Source: Ardenticatenia bacterium
GTDB lineage: Bacteria > Chloroflexota > Anaerolineae > Aggregatilineales > Ch27
Direction of reading: 5' to 3'
Length of the DNA stretch: 6,478 nucleotides
Assembly: GCA_026983935.1 (NCBI GenBank)
Contig: JALSTC010000808.1
Span: forward strand, 1 to 6,478
Shown here piece by piece: positions 5,861 to 6,478 of this stretch (positions within the stretch are counted from its first letter, which is position 1; each line of letters starts with the position of its first letter). Both the position numbers and the translations under genes were made by a program. The notes beneath the pieces were generated by a model, which did not search any database, was not told the origin of the DNA, and saw nothing but the letters and a program-made list of their open reading frames with translations.

Positions 5861-6354
5861 AGGCACGGAAAACGTCGTGCTGCCTGCATAAAAACCTCGG
5901 CGTATTTCATACAGGTCAACCAACGAACGCAGATCGCTTTCGCGCCACAGGCCGGAAACAAGCTCCTCCCACAGCGCCCGATTCTGCACTGATGATCTCC
6001 GCGCTAAGGCGAAAGTCTTCTCCTCCCACGCACGGCATCTTCCCTCTACCGTATGAGTGTGGGACACACCATATGCTCTTTATACTTTTATATCATTCTG
6101 GCTACTGTCCGCATGAAATCCTTTACAGTCCACATGCGAAAGTTTCGGATGAACGGGCAAACCTCCTCTTCACTCAAACCTGCCTATGATCCTGGTCAGA
6201 GCAACCAGCAGCGGACAACTTACCAAGTTTTCGGTATTTTAATTCAGTATACTCTATGCAAGTGGCGCGTCGCAACGAAAGCGAATAGAATTTCCCTTCG
6301 TGTCTGCACACGGCCTTAAGGGACATGCCACACATCAAGAATGAGAACACACAA
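5861..6354. other. Intergenic region without a convincing gene, upstream of the FHA regulator and cinA
   Basis: No open frame here gives a recognisable protein. On the minus strand the FHA frame stays open to GTG 6067, with AAAGAG (6080-6075) in front; this could be a long N-terminal extension or chance. AT-rich TATAAA elements at 6092-6087 and 6084-6079 (minus strand) may belong to a distal FHA promoter, but no good -35 stands at the right distance. A short palindrome GTGTG-GGA-CACAC (6057-6069) sits just downstream of them. Base composition falls toward AT from about 6070 to 6300, as expected for control DNA. No tRNA, strong terminator or repeat array was seen. Confidence 0.5.
6225..6253 (+). 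promoter_or_regulatory. Candidate promoter of cinA
   Basis: TATACT (6248-6253) is a good -10 in the most AT-rich part of the gap. The base set 17 before it, AAGTTT (6225-6230), is a poor -35. An alternative is CGGACA (6212-6217) with TATTTT (6235-6240), also 17 apart. Either would give a cinA leader of roughly 95-110 bases. Confidence 0.3.
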
Positions 6355-6478
6355 ATGAACGCAGAGATCATCAGTATTGGCACGGAAATCCTGTTGGGGG
6401 AAATCGTTGATACCAACAGCGCCCACATTGCCCGCACGCTGCGCAATATCGGACTGAATCTATTCTACACCACCAGCG
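6355..6478 (+). CDS. cinA: CinA family protein, N-terminal MoCF-like domain (cut by right window edge)
   Basis: The first 41 codons are present, starting MNAEIISIGTEILLGEIVDT and continuing with NSAHIARTLRNIGLNLFYTT. The GTE[IL]LLGxIVxTN motif followed by an LxxxGxxx(F/Y)xxT strand is the classic opening of CinA, whose N-terminal domain (COG1058, related to molybdopterin-binding MoaB/MogA) has ADP-ribose pyrophosphatase activity in some members; many CinA proteins add a C-terminal NMN deamidase domain, which would lie outside this window. ATG 6355 gives the usual family N-terminus. An in-frame ATG at 6325 would add ten residues, but the AAGGG before it is only two bases away. No strong Shine-Dalgarno precedes 6355. 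It is divergent from the FHA regulator across about 520 bases. Confidence 0.88.
   Translation, partial: MNAEIISIGTEILLGEIVDTNSAHIARTLRNIGLNLFYTTS

Noticed and set aside
6053..6319. 88-codon plus-strand frame in the gap before cinA
   Set aside because: No ribosome site, no recognisable domain and an atypical mixed composition; it overlaps the likely promoter region.

Overview
The window is moderately GC-rich bacterial DNA with short intergenic gaps and Shine-Dalgarno-type starts. It most resembles a Chloroflexota (Anaerolineae-like) chromosome. That is an inference from memory: the RNase III has a cysteine/arginine variant just before its second catalytic glutamate, and FHA-winged-helix regulators and large amidohydrolase fusions are the kind of genes I associate with that phylum. 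No mobile element, CRISPR array, rRNA or tRNA gene was seen.

Layout. (1) 1-114, minus: N-terminus of ftsY (SRP receptor), cut by the window edge, with a TTG start behind a GGAGGT site. (2) 115-242: compact divergent promoter region whose two -35 elements overlap on opposite strands. (3) 243-971, plus: rnc (RNase III), complete. (4) 979-3015, minus: about 13 membrane segments followed by an endonuclease/exonuclease/phosphatase (EEP) domain, convergent with rnc across 7 bases; it resembles eukaryotic Cwh43/PGAP2IP in layout and has two altered active-site positions. (5) 3016-3184: second divergent promoter region, with a good sigma-70-type promoter for the plus gene and three tandem 11-base TGCA units on the minus-gene side. 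(6) 3185-5164, plus: the most unusual gene, an MTA/SAH-deaminase-type amidohydrolase fused to a C-terminal CYTH (triphosphate tunnel) domain. (7) 5174-5836, minus: FHA plus OmpR-type winged-helix regulator, convergent with the fusion gene across 9 bases, with its ribosome site in the loop of an A/U hairpin. (8) 5837-6354: about 500 bases with no convincing gene. (9) 6355-6478, plus: N-terminus of cinA, cut by the right edge.

Working together. The genes alternate strand and do not form one operon; every complete gene is its own transcription unit or the first or last of one. ftsY, rnc and cinA are housekeeping genes. The possibly novel biology lies in the amidohydrolase-CYTH fusion (purine nucleoside deamination joined to a triphosphate-binding fold) and in the divergently transcribed membrane-EEP protein that shares its promoter region. 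The FHA regulator could read Ser/Thr phosphorylation and control a neighbouring promoter; this link is conjecture.
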